A model generated the notes under the pieces. That model saw only the letters and a list, made by a program, of their open reading frames with translations. It made no database searches and was not told the origin of the DNA. A stretch of DNA of 64,000 bases from Zantedeschia hybrid cultivar. Its lineage: Eukaryota > Streptophyta > Magnoliopsida > Alismatales > Araceae. Shown here piece after piece: positions 1 to 11,699 of this stretch. The stretch covers positions 40,537,980 through 40,601,979 of the forward strand of contig JARZZO010000004.1 of the NCBI GenBank assembly GCA_030544215.1, given 5' to 3'. Made by a program: the position numbers and the translations under genes. Within the stretch, counting starts at the first letter, position 1. Every line of letters begins with the position of its first letter.

Positions 1-1320
1 GTAGGTCAAAACAGTTGGGTGGGCCGTCTAACAAACCCAATGACTTCCCGAACCCAAGCCCAACATTTCGATTGACTTACCCGATAGTGATGGCCCACGA
101 GACTTGACCGATAACACTGCTACCTGGAGCTGTTTATCTTCCCTGCCCAATACGACTGGAGCCTCAGTCGCCTTCCTCTGCCAATAGGAAGTCACCATCA
201 AGCCCCAAGCCCCCGTCTTTGTCCTTCCTGCCTCTGAAGCCTCAAAAAATGCCACAGCATTACAAAGATCCTCCTTGAGCCTAGGTTTGCTCTGGCACCT
301 GGATTGGGAACGACCACTTTGTCTCAGCCGTCCACCCCCGCCAATGGGCTTATCCACCATTCCATCATAAGATTCCAACTGAGTTTGTCTCTTGGACTTC
401 CAGTTACCACTCGGAATCTGAGTCGGAATCGTCTTTCCCTCCATCGCCGGAATCCCTATTTCTGTTACATGTTCTGAAGAAAACTCCAAGCACAGTCTGT
501 ACGATTTGTAAGCAGCCACCACCTCTGCCCAAGTCCAATCTCCACTTGTACCAGTGTTCAAAGATTGACCAACAACCAATGATGAAGGAGCTTTAACCTT
601 GATGAAGCCCCAGAAGCATTTTCCACCTACTCTGATCTTCATTTTCTTTGGGATGTCATGGAGTTGGTCGACTTCCACCAGCACTCGAGCATGGGAAAGC
701 ATCTCCATGTCCCGAGTTCTAGCATCCACACCCCTGAGGATGCCAAAGCTCTCCACTATACTTTTGAAGGCTTCTATATTCCAAATGTGCAATGTCAAAC
801 CTTCTATCCAACACCACACTCGCTGACCTGCCTCCACCGGGAATGCACCAGCATCACTGCTCCAGGTTGAAAAGGATAGATAAAAATCTCCCTTCTTGAT
901 AATGTTAATGGCCAGTGCCTCCTTTCTCCACCCTGGATCAGAGGAACTTACCAGGAAGAGTTTTCCCTTCAGTTGTCTGATATTCCAGTCCTTCAAGCTC
1001 TGCCACTGCCCCTTCAAAGTCATCAACACCTTCGATCTCAAAACAGCACCAGATGTCTTCTCGAGCCTCAGCACACTCCACAGACACCACCAGAGACTGC
1101 AGAAGATTATCCCTTGCCAGCTTAATAGCTGGTGACCAAGGAGTATCAATCAACTTACAGGCAGGTTGGTGATGTAGCTTTGATGCTTGATTTTTCTTCC
1201 CCTGTTCAGCTTGAAAACTCACCCTCTGCAGCCAGTCTTCTGTTGGCACTCCTCCTTCTATGTCCAATCCCATGGCACCTGAGACACCTAACTGGCTCTC
1301 TACAAACCCTCCCCCAGTGA
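1..1320 (-). pseudogene. LINE ORF1 (DUF4283-like) fragment, cut by window edge
   Basis: The minus strand encodes a 373-codon frame (28-1149) and an overlapping frame (938-1273). The text resembles the RNA-binding ORF1 protein of plant L1-like retrotransposons. It has the start AREDIWCCFEIEG, a middle block with the pattern G-x-x-L-H-I-W-N-x-E-A-F-K-S-I, and a basic Gly/Arg/Ser-rich tail. The two frames must be joined by a frameshift, so it is broken. Any ORF2 would lie left of the window. It is antisense to AP4E and probably sits in the AP4E intron before the first exon seen here. Assignment rests on recalled family features, not on a search. Confidence 0.6.
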
Positions 1321-2164
1321 CCTTTTTTGAGGCACCTAAAACAGATTGCTATCAACTGGGATGACAGAGCTGCTCTTCTTTCTATCTTCTTGGCTCCTTG
1401 ACCCCAGATGATTCCTCTTCTTGACCTCTCTCCAACCTTCTAGCTCTTCTCTGCACCTCTGGGGACAGATACTTGCCATCACCCCCTGTTCCAATCTTTC
1501 TAGGACTTACTGGAGCAACTAATAATATTTCTTGACCAGCTGTTGCTTGACGTCAAACCCCTACGAGGCGGCGCCAGCTACTTGGTGAAGATGAGAGATT
1601 ACCTGCTGAAAGTCCTATGAGATCAATTGATGGGCAGCAACCTACCTTTTAACTCATGCATTGATAGATCAGCCAATAAGATTCCCCACTATTTTGTAGA
1701 GAACATATAAGATATGGCTTACAGATATGTGATGTTCTTTGAGGTATTTATATGCTGAGAATGAGTTAAAACAAAATTCTAAGTATCTTAATGGATAGAT
1801 GATAATAATAAGCAATGTGCTTTTTGACAAAAATCATACTCAACAAATCATAAAATAGGGGCGTTTGCTTTTAAGTCCACAGCCTCAGTGTTCCGAGTTA
1901 TGTGTATGGTGGATTTTCCAATTCTCAAAGATAGTAACTGGATAGTTTCTCTTATAGGGTCAGTTCATGGAATGCCATAATCGATAATAACAGTTATCAT
2001 TATCGAGGGACTATTGTATTATAACATGTTTGCCTTGGGCAAGTTATTGGCTTAGTGTTCTGAAATTATATGTTTCTATTGCTTCTTGTTTCTTAGAATG
2101 CCAACTTCTGTCTCAGCTACCACATCCGGTAATAATACTTTCTTTTCATGCTTGCTTTGCCCAG

Positions 2165-2350
2165 AGACTTTGTGATAATGATCCTGGAGTTATGGGTGCA
2201 ACACTATGCCCTCTATTTGATCTTATTATGGAAGATGTAAGTTCTTATAAGGATTTGGTCATGAGCTTTGTTAGCATTCTCAAACAAGTTGCAGAAAGGA
2301 GACTGCTGAAGGTCTTTGATTATCATCAAATGCCAGCTCCATTTATTCAG
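2165..2350 (+). CDS. AP4E: AP4E exon (first in window), 62 codons
   Basis: Acceptor gcccag before 2165, donor gtacat after 2350, phase 0 at both ends. It encodes a block beginning RLCDNDPGVMGATLCPLFDL and ending DYHQMPAPFIQ, near-identical to the plant AP4E trunk as I recall it. The open frame runs upstream to an ATG at 2030, but residues before RLCDNDPG do not fit the family, so that ATG is intronic. The preceding exon is not found in 1-2164 and must lie to the left. Confidence 0.95.
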
Positions 2351-2574
2351 GTACATAATGTGTATTTTTTTGATTACTGAAAGCAATTGCTTACATCAAG
2401 GCTTTCATTTCCATTGTCAAATGCCTCATTGGCTGTGTCCATTTCTTAACTTTTATTCAGTCTTTTGTATTTTGTAAGTTGTTTATACCTTTACTTTCAA
2501 TATGCATAAAGCTGACATCTAACAGTTATGATTCATACCTTTGGGCTTTGGTTGGGCATCTTTATTTTTGTTGT

Positions 2575-2727
2575 TAGGTGCTTTTAGGGACAGCCTTTTG
2601 TAAATGGGGTTCTTTTGGTTTGCAGTATTCCTTTTGGGGTCTTGTGTGTTTCCCTTTACCCCTTATACTTGACTATTGTAATCCTTTTCCATTAATGGAT
2701 TCGTGGTACCAACCACTTCCAAAAAAA
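2575..2727 (+). mobile_element. LINE 3'-end fragment in AP4E intron
   Basis: A T-rich stretch resembling a plant LINE 3' UTR ends in ggtaccaaccacttcc followed by seven A. The same terminal motif (GGTACCxxCCACTT or close) precedes the A-tails of the retroposon ending at 5095 and of the minus-strand LINE ending at 27506. This suggests a severely 5'-truncated copy of the same family. No convincing TSD was found, and the left boundary is a guess. Confidence 0.4.
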
Positions 2728-3507
2728 GTTGTCATCTTGTGATTAATACAAGATTGTCATGGTGTTTCTATAGCTGCTTGAGATTGCCTTCTCAAATAAC
2801 GCAAGTGTGAACCACTGAAATATCTGTTTCTTCTTGCATATCGACTGCAAAGTCATAAAGCTGCATGATGTTTAAGATCACATGGAGAAAATATGAGGTC
2901 ATTGTCAAAAGTCTTCAGTACCAATAAACATATGAAGCCTTAAAACATCATTGACAATGAGGTTAGAACAAAATATACATTTCAAGGAATGGATATTGGG
3001 ATCCCATGCATCTTGTTAACAAAATTAATGCTTTCTAGATCCCATATTCTCTGGCTTTTGATCCCTGAGTTTTTACTCATGAAATTTCTATTCCAGGTGG
3101 AACTCGATATCAGTTCAAAATTCAAATTAATCCTTAATTCCTGACATCTGGAGACTACTAACTTGGTTCTGCTTTGGACTTCAATATGACTTTTTAACAA
3201 ATGAAAATAAATTAAAAAAGAGATCCTGAATCTAATATGGATGTTCAATTATGTGTTCTAAACAAACCAAAAGGATATTATGAATCCCACTAGTACGTGG
3301 CACATTTCGATTGATATCTTAAGCTTGATTCAATTCTTCTTCTTCGTAGCATTTGTTCTCCCTCCTCTCATCCATTGAATGGGTATAATATTGCCTTCAT
3401 TGTTGGGGCTTATGCTGATTATAGTCTTTTGCTTAATTGGCTATTTCACTGTTGGCTTTTACCTTAATTCTGACCTCTGTAGTCAGAGGCAAGATGTGAG
3501 CGAGGGG

Positions 3508-3710
3508 CATGGTTGGCAATATCGGTCGATACTGATATGTATCAGCCGATACACATCGATATCAGTACGTACCGATACCATACTGAGTGGACTGATACTG
3601 GTCGGTACTGTGCCAAAATGGACCCAGTACCGGCCGATACGGCCAATATAGATGCCGATACGTATTGGTACCCTCCGATACCGGTACCGATACCGGTATT
3701 GCCATCCTTG
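3508..3710. mobile_element. 203-bp hAT MITE with 8-bp TSD
   Basis: It starts catggttggcaatatcgg and ends ccggtattgccatccttg, imperfect terminal inverted repeats matching the two full-length hAT copies at 11324-16768 and 56603-61312. It is flanked by GCGAGGGG (3500-3507) and GTGAGGGG (3711-3718), a 7/8 TSD. The interior is rich in CGATA and TATCG palindromic words with no coding capacity. It lies in the intron after the first AP4E exon. Confidence 0.8.
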
Positions 3711-3984
3711 GTGAGGGGTGACCAGGGGTTCACTTTAGTCTCAAATTCCTAGGTGATTGCTTAAGCATTTGAGATGACGTGTTTTCTCCCATGAATCACC
3801 ATAAAAGAAGAAAATGACAATATAAGGAAATAAAGAAAACATGCAAGATAATGATATGTAAGGCTTTGGGAAACACTAATCAATACGGAAAAACCAATTT
3901 GTGTAGAGCACTCATACGTAGTGGATGGTCTTGAGAATCGTAAAAAATGAGCATCATGCAACATAAAAAGGACATTGGACCATG

Positions 3985-4295
3985 GAATGCAGAATTGGCC
4001 GATTCGGATTGGAATCGGCTGATCCATGTCAAGATTGGCACTAGCTGATCTGATTTTAGTGGGTGAAATACCTAAAAAATAAAAATAAAAAGAAAATCTG
4101 CCAGAATCAGTCTAGATTGCCCAGATCATGCTTTAATAGACTGAATCACCAGATCCATTTTTAACTTTTTTGTTGTTAATTTGCCCCTTGGATCGGCCCG
4201 ACTTGGCTGATCTGGATCAGATCGGATTGGACCGGAATTGGAACCAGACGATCCTGGAAACCCGATCCGATCCGGTAATCCATGCATTGGACATT
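3985..4295. repeat. GATCGG-rich repeat, unclassified
   Basis: Repeated words such as gattcggattggaatcggc, ctgatctggatcagatcgg and ccgatccgatccgg occur in both orientations, giving many short inverted repeats, as in some plant MITEs. No clear terminal repeats or TSD were found. It runs into a segment (4285-4490) resembling 36965-37475. Confidence 0.3.
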
Positions 4296-4495
4296 GTTAA
4301 AAAGGCATCAGCCATTTTGGAATAGTTAAGCATAAGAAAAAAAGTAGTACCACATAATTGAAAAAGATACAAAAATTGGGAAAGACAGCATAATGAGTGC
4401 CTCGATGAGTGATGCGCAAGGCGAGGCATTTTGTCTTGCCTCACGCTACTTTATTACCTAGGCAAGCGAGGCGATCACCTTTGATAACATGGATT
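4285..4495. repeat. Dispersed repeat with AGGCG-rich end (copy 1)
   Basis: It begins gacattgttaaaaaggcatcagcc and ends with an AGGCG-rich part (caaggcgaggcattttgtc, aggcaagcgaggcgatcacc). The start matches 36970-37000 and the end recalls 37385-37470 in a later AP4E intron, so the two are diverged copies of one unclassified repeat. The AGGCG words also recall the elements at 20198-21167 and 54878-55521. Confidence 0.35.
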
Positions 4496-4601
4496 CTGGC
4501 ATTGATTCCATTATCCCTCCCTACCTGCACATTGAGACATCAAACATGGACCTTGAAAGAACAAGTTCCTAAATCTTCATCTAATAATTGACATCCTTTT
4601 A

Positions 4602-5095
4602 GTTTGCCTCTTGCTATGGTGCACTTTCTCCACTGGGTGTGGGAGGGAGTTGAAATACCGCCTTTGCCAGTGGACACCACAAACGTGGGGCAGCTTTGTG
4701 ACAGCTGGAGGAGACAGCAGCTGCACAGAGGGGATAAAAAGGTTGGCGGATGCTCCTGCATGCCACCTTGTGGGTGCTTTGGAGAGAATGAAAATGAGAC
4801 CTTTAGGAGGGTACAGAGAGGTGTACAGGCTCTTATTAGGAAGATCAAAGAAAGTGTGTGGTCGTAGGCTGATGATCTGGGGTTGTCCCCACTTTTGGGA
4901 GGATTCTTTCATGTGTTCGCCATGTTTGGAGGGCGGGGGTTTGCAATTTTTTTTGTATGTTTCTCCAGTATGTATATTTTTCTTGGGTTGCCTCAAGAGG
5001 TTTTTGTGTCTTTGGAGGGCTATACTTTATATGCTTGTACTTGCCTTTCTCTACTTCATATGTTTATGGTACCATCCACTTTCTAAAAAACTAAC
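4602..5095 (+). mobile_element. 5'-truncated LINE-type retroposon with 13-bp TSD
   Basis: The 494-bp insert is bracketed by ACATCCTTTTAGT at 4589-4601 and again at about 5096-5108, an exact 13-bp TSD. Before the right copy it ends ggtaccatccactttctaaaaaa, a short A-tail with the LINE terminal motif seen at 2727 and 27506. A long open frame (4611-5105) crosses into the TSD and is not thought to be a gene. It is inserted in the AP4E intron in the sense direction. Confidence 0.7.
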
Positions 5096-5945
5096 ATCCT
5101 TTTAGTGGACACCTTGGCTATCATTTCGACATTATAACATGTATGAATATACAGTCAGGCAAAATATGGGAATATCATCCCCACCCACACACCCCCTCCT
5201 GCCGCCCAATTTGGTCAACTATGTACTTTAGAGTTCCGGTTAAGTACACCTGGCTAAGGAAAAACCTAAGCCTCCTTGTTTGGTAAGGAGTTCTGGACAA
5301 ATGATTGAGGTAATTTTCTTGCCTGATAACATGTCATTTTTCTTACTTCTGCATAATATCATCTGAAAAAAATGGTGGCACAACCGTGCAATCCACAATG
5401 CTTTCAACAAAGAAACATCTGAAAAATATCTTTACTCAAGGAAAGTTCTCATTCTCAAAATGGAAATTGACAGTTTGATCTCTGGGGTCCAGTTTTTTTT
5501 AGCACAACTTCTGTAACTTGTCTGTGAGGCTACCCCTCTTAAAAAATTCTTCCCATAGTCTGCCGCAACAGTGTCTCCCCTAGTCAATTCATCTCTCTTG
5601 TCAGCTCCTTGAAGATAGTTCCGGCTAAGTTCTCACCCATTTTCCTTGTGTTGTGTCAACATCTATTTATGAAGTCCGTTGCACCATATGAACTTGTCAC
5701 TTAGTCCTGTAAATATCTTCTCTTCTTATGCTGGTTGTACTGATGTAGGCTACTGGCTTCTCCTTAAAAATTGCTCTTGCTTCTAAATGGACTAGTTATG
5801 CCTGCATCTGACTGTAGCTTCTGTCACTTTCATCTTATGTTGTTCTGCATCACATATGGTACTGCTCTGGAGTTCAAAATCTTATTGTATTCCGAGTATT
5901 ATGAGAATGTGCTACTACTGTTCAATTCATTCTTCTATTTTTCAG

Positions 5946-6161
5946 ATAAAATTATTGAAAATTCTTGCATTGTTGGGGAGTGGGGACAAGCGAGCAAGTG
6001 AAGGCATGTACACCGTCTTAGGTGACATGTTCAGAAAGTCCGAACCATCAAGCAACATTGGCAATGCTGTATTGTACGAATCTATATGTTGTGTGTCATC
6101 GATTTATCCCAATGCCAAATTACTTGAAACCGCTGCTGAAGTAACTTCTAAATTTTTGAAG
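5946..6161 (+). CDS. AP4E: AP4E exon, 72 codons
   Basis: Acceptor tttttcag before 5946, donor gtggtg after 6161, phase 0. It encodes IKLLKILALLGSGDK... to ...AAEVTSKFLK, matching the AP4E trunk directly after the previous exon. Reading on past 6161 continues open but loses family resemblance, which fixes the donor. Confidence 0.95.
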
Positions 6162-6302
6162 GTGGTGCTACATGACTTGCTTTTATTTACAAGAATCTGT
6201 ATATTTTATCATGGGTTGATAACTTTCTCTGATGCAAGTTTTGTATTTAGATTATTTTGTTTGTCATCTTTTTTAACTGCCAACTATCATGTCAATCAAC
6301 AG

Positions 6303-6413
6303 AGTGAGAGCCATAACCTTAAATATATGGGCATTGATGCTCTTGGTAGACTGCTAAAGATAAATCCAGAGATTGCTGAGGAGCACCAGCTGGCTGTGAT
6401 TGATTGTTTAGAG
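6303..6413 (+). CDS. AP4E: AP4E exon, 37 codons
   Basis: Acceptor caacag before 6303, donor gtgagg after 6413, phase 0. It encodes SESHNLKYMGIDALGRLLKI and continues to the end AVIDCLE, one of the most conserved blocks in adaptin large subunits. Only 141 bases of intron separate it from the previous exon. Confidence 0.95.
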
Positions 6414-8511
6414 GTGAGGAACTATGCCTCTATTTTCTGGATGCAGCTCTCAGATGCACGAGTTACAGATATAACTATGGGTGTGAGCTTATACTGTAAT
6501 ATACAACTATCTCTCTTGGTTATATTCTTTATATGCTGGATATTCTTTGAATTGCCATAGCTCTCCTGGTTGTTCATTCTTGTATCATTCTAACCTAGTC
6601 GTTAACATAAAAACTATGTTCCCTTTTTGGATAAGCCATGTGAACCCAGTTGGGATTCAAGGGCTGTCAAAGCTCTTAGCAGCAGCCTCAGGGCCACGCT
6701 AACTGCTGAGTTCTTGGCACATAGAGTTTCCCATCATAGAACTTCATAGGGCAGTTGTCTTGTGGAAGGCCCGACGTGGAGTAACTACAATTCCCTTGGC
6801 TTGGGAGGCGTATACATGATGAAGGAAGAATTCAGTGCACTAGAATGTGTCGGCAAAAGTGGATTGGTGGATCCTGTTCTTCTTGCAGTTAGAGTTCCTT
6901 AGCTCATATATATATGTAGTTTTATCCTTGGCGGGAAAATAAATTTGTTGTCTTCTTTTGTTGATTTATGGTTCCAAAGTTCTTCAAACTTGTTAATAGT
7001 ACTAAGCACTATGAGTCACTTGCAATTGGCCAAAGCAGAATATGTGATTCATGGCCTCTGTTTGTTCAGTTTTTACATCTGAAATTCTAAATTCATAACC
7101 ATCTTCTGGCAAGTAGTCTTCTGGTATATCTTGTGTAATCCCTATGGTGCAAGCATCTTTCTATTCTCCTTGGTTTCACACCATTCACCAATTTCAGTAT
7201 CCATCTACTTCATTGTAGGATTAGTTTTAAGATTGGTGGTGTTTCAGTTCATATTTTTCTTTAGCTGAAATCATGTATAGATATGGTTAAAGAAAAAAAA
7301 ACAAAAGTTTCCAATGGAATTATTAAAAAATGGTTGATAAAGTGACATGTATGAAAAGGAAGACCTCGCTTGGAGCGGAGCTTAATCACAGGTGGATCTC
7401 ATTTGGTGCAGAGGTTCAAAGTCCTGATTTCAACTCCCTTGTTCCCAGCTGGAAACAGGACCCCTGAGCCGCCCCATTACCCCTCTCAGTTTCCTGCCAT
7501 AATTCTCAATTGCGTCCTAGTTCCCATCCCATTTTCCTACTGGATGGGACATCCCGGCATCCCGCAAAATTCTACTGTCCTTTCTTGGAAAATTTTCCAT
7601 ACATATTCCAAGAAATACAAAACATATATATACTTATACAACAAATAATATGAAAATAAACATATAAACATGGAAATAACACAAATTTAAGGCAATAAAA
7701 ACACATTTGGGATGGGTTTATAGAGGTGTCTATTCATCAAATGGCCCACCCAAAATGAGTTTACAAAGAGCTTAAGGAGTTCGAAAAATGTCAAGTTAAA
7801 ATATGAAATTCTAACTAGGACAGGTCATGACTGACGGGGATGGCTGAGATGGGCCAAGACAGGCTGAGACAGACTGGGACAGTCCTTGGGACAGACATGA
7901 AAGTGTCCCGTCCCCTTTTCTGATTGGAATGGGACGCCTGGACAGGACGAGATTGACTACTACGCTGCTGGCTATCTTGTGCAGCTAGTCATTCTGCGAA
8001 AACCAACTCCCTGCCCTGTGAAGGAGCTTGTTCATCTCATCATTGTTCTTTACCAGATCTATCCCACTCTATTTGGGGATTTCTAATTGCTACAGTATCA
8101 GTTAGTGGAGTTTTCTTACTTTTTACTTTTTGTATACCGTAGCAGCGTGGTTTTGGGCTGAGGAAAGGCCTCGGCTTGGATTGTTGGTTCTCTGTTATAT
8201 AAGGAGGTTTGTCTCTTGTACTCCTGTACTTTTCTGACTGATTGAATGAAATGATGGCCTTTCTTATGACAAAAAAATATATGGAAAGGAAGGGAAAAAT
8301 AGAGAAGAAATTTGCAATGCATTCTGCAGAATTCTGGGGTTGATGAACAGTGAAGAAATCATTGCAATTACTTTTTTGGACCTTAGTGTAACTTACTGTA
8401 AACTTATTTGTTTTTCTAATTTGAAAAATTGTCATAGGCAAGATGGGCAACCACGTTAATGTTTCAAAGGCAGTAAAAGTTCTTTTGCCTGATTGTTCAT
8501 TTGTCTTTTAG
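6414..8511 (+). other. AP4E intron, 2.1 kb, no gene seen
   Basis: No coding block is recognised. A stretch near 7362-7560 contains a tRNA B-box-like word (ggttcaaagtcc at 7411), weakly suggesting a tRNA-derived SINE. A segment at 7830-7960 repeats gggacag-type words in both orientations and may be an old MITE. Neither has a clear TSD. Confidence 0.5.
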
Positions 8512-8709
8512 GACCCTGATGATACCCTGAAGAGAAAGACATTCGAATTACTATACAAGATGACAAAATCAAGCAATGTGGAAGTGATAGTTGATCGCAT
8601 GATTGATTACATGATAGGCATCAATGATAATCACTACAAAACAGAAATAGCATCTCGGTGTGTTGAGCTTGCCGAGCAGTTTGCACCAAGCAACCATTGG
8701 TTCATTCAG
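8512..8709 (+). CDS. AP4E: AP4E exon, 66 codons
   Basis: Acceptor cttttag before 8512, donor gtagtt after 8709, phase 0. It encodes DPDDTLKRKTFELLYKMTKS and ends in APSNHWFIQ, an alpha-solenoid repeat region nearly invariant in plant AP4E. Confidence 0.96.
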
Positions 8710-8796
8710 GTAGTTTGCTGCAGTATTCGTATCACTTTCGGCTCCTTTCAGATTTTCTTTTCTCTGATACTGTTGCTTGAATTTTATGCTTTCCAG

Positions 8797-8928
8797 ACCA
8801 TGAATAAAGTCTTTGAGCATGCTGGTGATCTTGTTAATGTGAGAGTAGCGCACAATTTAATGCGACTGATTGCAGAAGGGTTTGGAGAGGATGATGAAGG
8901 TGCAGACAGTCAATTGAGATCATCAGCT
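8797..8928 (+). CDS. AP4E: AP4E exon, 44 codons, before the giant intron
   Basis: Acceptor ttccag before 8797, donor gtatgt after 8928, phase 0. It encodes TMNKVFEHAGDLVNVRVAHN to ...DSQLRSSA. The intron that follows is 23468 bases long. The next exon continues in frame with VVSYLHILGEPKL, as expected for the family. Confidence 0.94.
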
Positions 8929-9329
8929 GTATGTAAATGATTTTTATTTCATTTAAATGCAATTAAAGTTTGATGTTCAATTGAATATTTTGTATACTTT
9001 CATGAGAATTTTGATAATATTATCATAATTGAAGGTTAGCTTGACATGCCTATCAGTATCATCTTTTGCTGTGCTTATGTGTCATTTACTTTACAATGCA
9101 GCACAAATTTTCATTCATTTTTTTCCACTGGGCCTGTAGTGGACACCTTAAAGATATCCTGTACTGTGTTATGTTGTTTTTGAGTAGTTCTTTTTCCCCT
9201 GAAAATAGGTGGATTGTACCACCAATCCTATTAGCAGTAAAATGAGGTGGTACAATTGAGGGAGGAGAGGAGAGGTTCCTCCCACACTTAGAGGAAAACA
9301 CCTATGTAGCAAGCAGGGTGGCAGCCTCT

Positions 9330-9846
9330 TGTGTGACGGACAGAAGCACTCGCTCATTGATGGAAGTCTGTGCATGATCGAAACAAACCGCCGGTGAACA
9401 GTGCATATGGATGGCGGGGTAGGAAGAAACAGACAAAGGGGGAAGAGGAGGATGGGCTGCGCATGGAATGAGGAGGATAAGAAGAGGCCTCGACATGGGG
9501 GCTTCGTGGGTCTCTCACCCTCCCTCTCTTAGGGCCAAAAATAATAAATCATAAAACTAGGGTTTTAATTCCATTCATCAACTGTCTTTCTGTCACACAC
9601 AAGGGTCCCTGTAAAGGGAAAAATAATATTTTATGACGTACCCTGTGAAAACTAAAATAGCATAAATAACCCTGCAGAATAGAGATGACTCTAAATAAAT
9701 GCAAACCTAATCCTGGAATTAAGAAATGCATTATAAATGGAAAATGACTCTATTACACTTGCCGATCATCTCCCACTGCATCTTGTCGTTAAGTCCACCG
9801 GTCGAACCCATTTATTGATGACCTAGCCCATCTTGCTCCTACATCA
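9330..9846 (-). repeat. LTR A (3' LTR), 517 bp
   Basis: On the + strand it runs from tgtgtgacggacagaagc to gctcctacatca. It aligns with 10678-10760, 11180-11323 and 16769-17116 of LTR B. It retains the hAT pre-insertion site at 9528-9535 (CTTAGGGC). The deletion relative to LTR B lies near 9400 at a short gtgc/atgc microhomology. Confidence 0.65.
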
Positions 9847-10677
9847 ATCATCCCTGGTTCGAGAAAACTTGTCCTCGAGTTTTGAAATGTTGAAGTATCC
9901 CCTTGACTATCCTAGGAGCAACGGACACAGCTGTCTTCAGATCCACACAGGCAAGCTGAAATTTCAGCTGTTGTTTTGCAGACTCTAGTAAATTACACCA
10001 CATCAAGTCAAATTGATGTTCGTCAACTTTACTGCCGGCAACGGAAGCTATTGGAAACACACTAAGAACTAGCTCAAACATGGAATTGGCTTCTAAGAGA
10101 TCAGAAATGTGATCCAACTCTGATTGAATGCATTGTATCCTTGGACTCCACCACAGCTGTTGTTCTCCTTTGAAGTATTTTTCATGGCCATCATTTGCAA
10201 CTTCTTTGGTCACACCTTTCGCCTCCTGTTTCCATTGCTTTTCTCATGTGCAAAAGCAAAGATAGTTGAGAAGAAGAATTTACCCTTCAAATGAGGTTGG
10301 AGAGAGCACAAGTGCCTCTCATGATCCATAGCGGCTTGCCTCTCTGTCAACCAATTTCACCCAACTTTGATTCGGAGTTCTTCTGAAGGGTAGGTGGAAG
10401 CCCAAGCTCCATCAAGATACATCTTTGTCATAAATCTCTTGTGGAACTCCAGCAAGACTCATGCATTTTAACAATAGTTTCGCTTGTACTGGAAAGCATA
10501 TCAACAATAGCTTGAGAGATGTAATTACCATTATGGAGTTCATAGAAGAACAAGGTGATGATCTCTCCATTGGGTAGCGCAACCGCCGTCTCGAACATGA
10601 GTAGGTCCATGATGTTAACAAGGGTTCCATGACCTTGACTTATAAAAATAAGTCTTCTGCAAGTTCTAATATCAAAT
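9847..10677 (-). pseudogene. Internal region of the short LTR element
   Basis: An 831-bp interior. The minus strand has a 121-codon frame (9848-10213) and two overlapping short frames (10412-10700). The last residues before the LTR (LQHFKTRGQVFSNQG) resemble the usual C-terminus of plant gypsy-type polyproteins. The rest (with LLEANSMFELVLSVFPIAS) is not recognised and could be non-retroviral or degenerate. Confidence 0.4.
10663..10676 (-). promoter_or_regulatory. Decayed primer-binding site (initiator Met tRNA)
   Basis: On the minus strand the bases directly inside LTR B read TTTGATATTAGAAC. The common plant LTR-element primer site is TTTGGTATCAGAGC, so only three positions differ, all transitions of the type expected from cytosine deamination on one strand. 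An intact version is present at 25211-25224. Confidence 0.6.
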
Positions 10678-11699
10678 TGATGTGAGATGGATAGAAACAC
10701 TCACTCGTCGAAAGAAATTTGTGCATGAATGAAACGAATCAGGGCGGAACAATGCCAGCTGTGGCATGGACAACGAGGTGGAGCCTACGTGCTCTATAGC
10801 CTCCTGTGGCACATGAAGGAGGTAGGTTGTGGCTGTATGGTGCAGACACGAGGACGACCCGCCTTCGGGCTTGCGTGTGTCAAGCTAGTTGTGTGGTGTG
10901 GTCCATGTTTGGCTTCCTCAGGCCTTCTCACGAACACTTGTCCATAGTTGAATGGATGTCCTCTCCAAGGGAGTCTCTCAAGATGTCTCAAAAGGGCATG
11001 GGAGAAATCACTCATGAGGAGCCCAAGGTTACACACCAAATAAAACAAGAATAGTTGTTGTGCCTTGAATCATTTAAGTAAAGGGAAGATGGGGAAAAGG
11101 GATGGGATGAAGAAGACAGAATAAGGAAGAAGACAAGGGAGAAGAAGATAGCAAGGAGGAGGAGGAAGAAGAAAGTGGGCAGCTGAGTGCGTACAGATGG
11201 CGGAGGTAGGAAGAAACAGACAATGGGGAAGAGGAGGAAGATGGTTGCATGTGGAACGAGGAGGAGAAGAAGAGGCAGTGATGTAGGGGCTTCGTGGGTC
11301 TCTTACCCTTCCTCTCTCAGGGTCATGGTTGGCAGTACCGGCCGGCACCGGTAGCAGTATAGCCTGAAATGGCCGGTACCAGTTAAAAAAAATATATATA
11401 TATATTGTACCGGGCCGGTACCCGTAAAACACCCCTTAAAAGGGGTGTTTCACTTTCCTCTCTCATAGAATCAGATTTGTAAGAGGGGTGCTGGGTTTTT
11501 GGAGGGGAAGGAAAGGAAGGGAAAGAGGAGAAGTTGCCGCCGCCGCCACCTGCCGTCGCCGCCGCTTCCCGCCACCGCCGCCGCTGCAGTCCGCTGTCGG
11601 AGACGTTTTGGCCATTTTGGGTGGAAGAAAAAAAGGTATGATATATATTTTAAATATTTATATTATTTTTGAGTTGTTAACTAATTATTAGATCATTTA

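Noticed and set aside
2030..2164. ATG at 2030 as a gene start
   Set aside because: It is upstream of a good splice acceptor, and its residues do not fit AP4E, whose N-terminus lies outside the window.
4611..5105. 164-codon open frame as a novel protein
   Set aside because: It lies inside a retroposon with TSD, runs through the A-tail into the right TSD, and looks like translated LINE 3' UTR.
7362..7560. Possible tRNA-derived SINE with a B box
   Set aside because: Only one weak box (ggttcaaagtcc); the A box, A-tail and TSD are not convincing.
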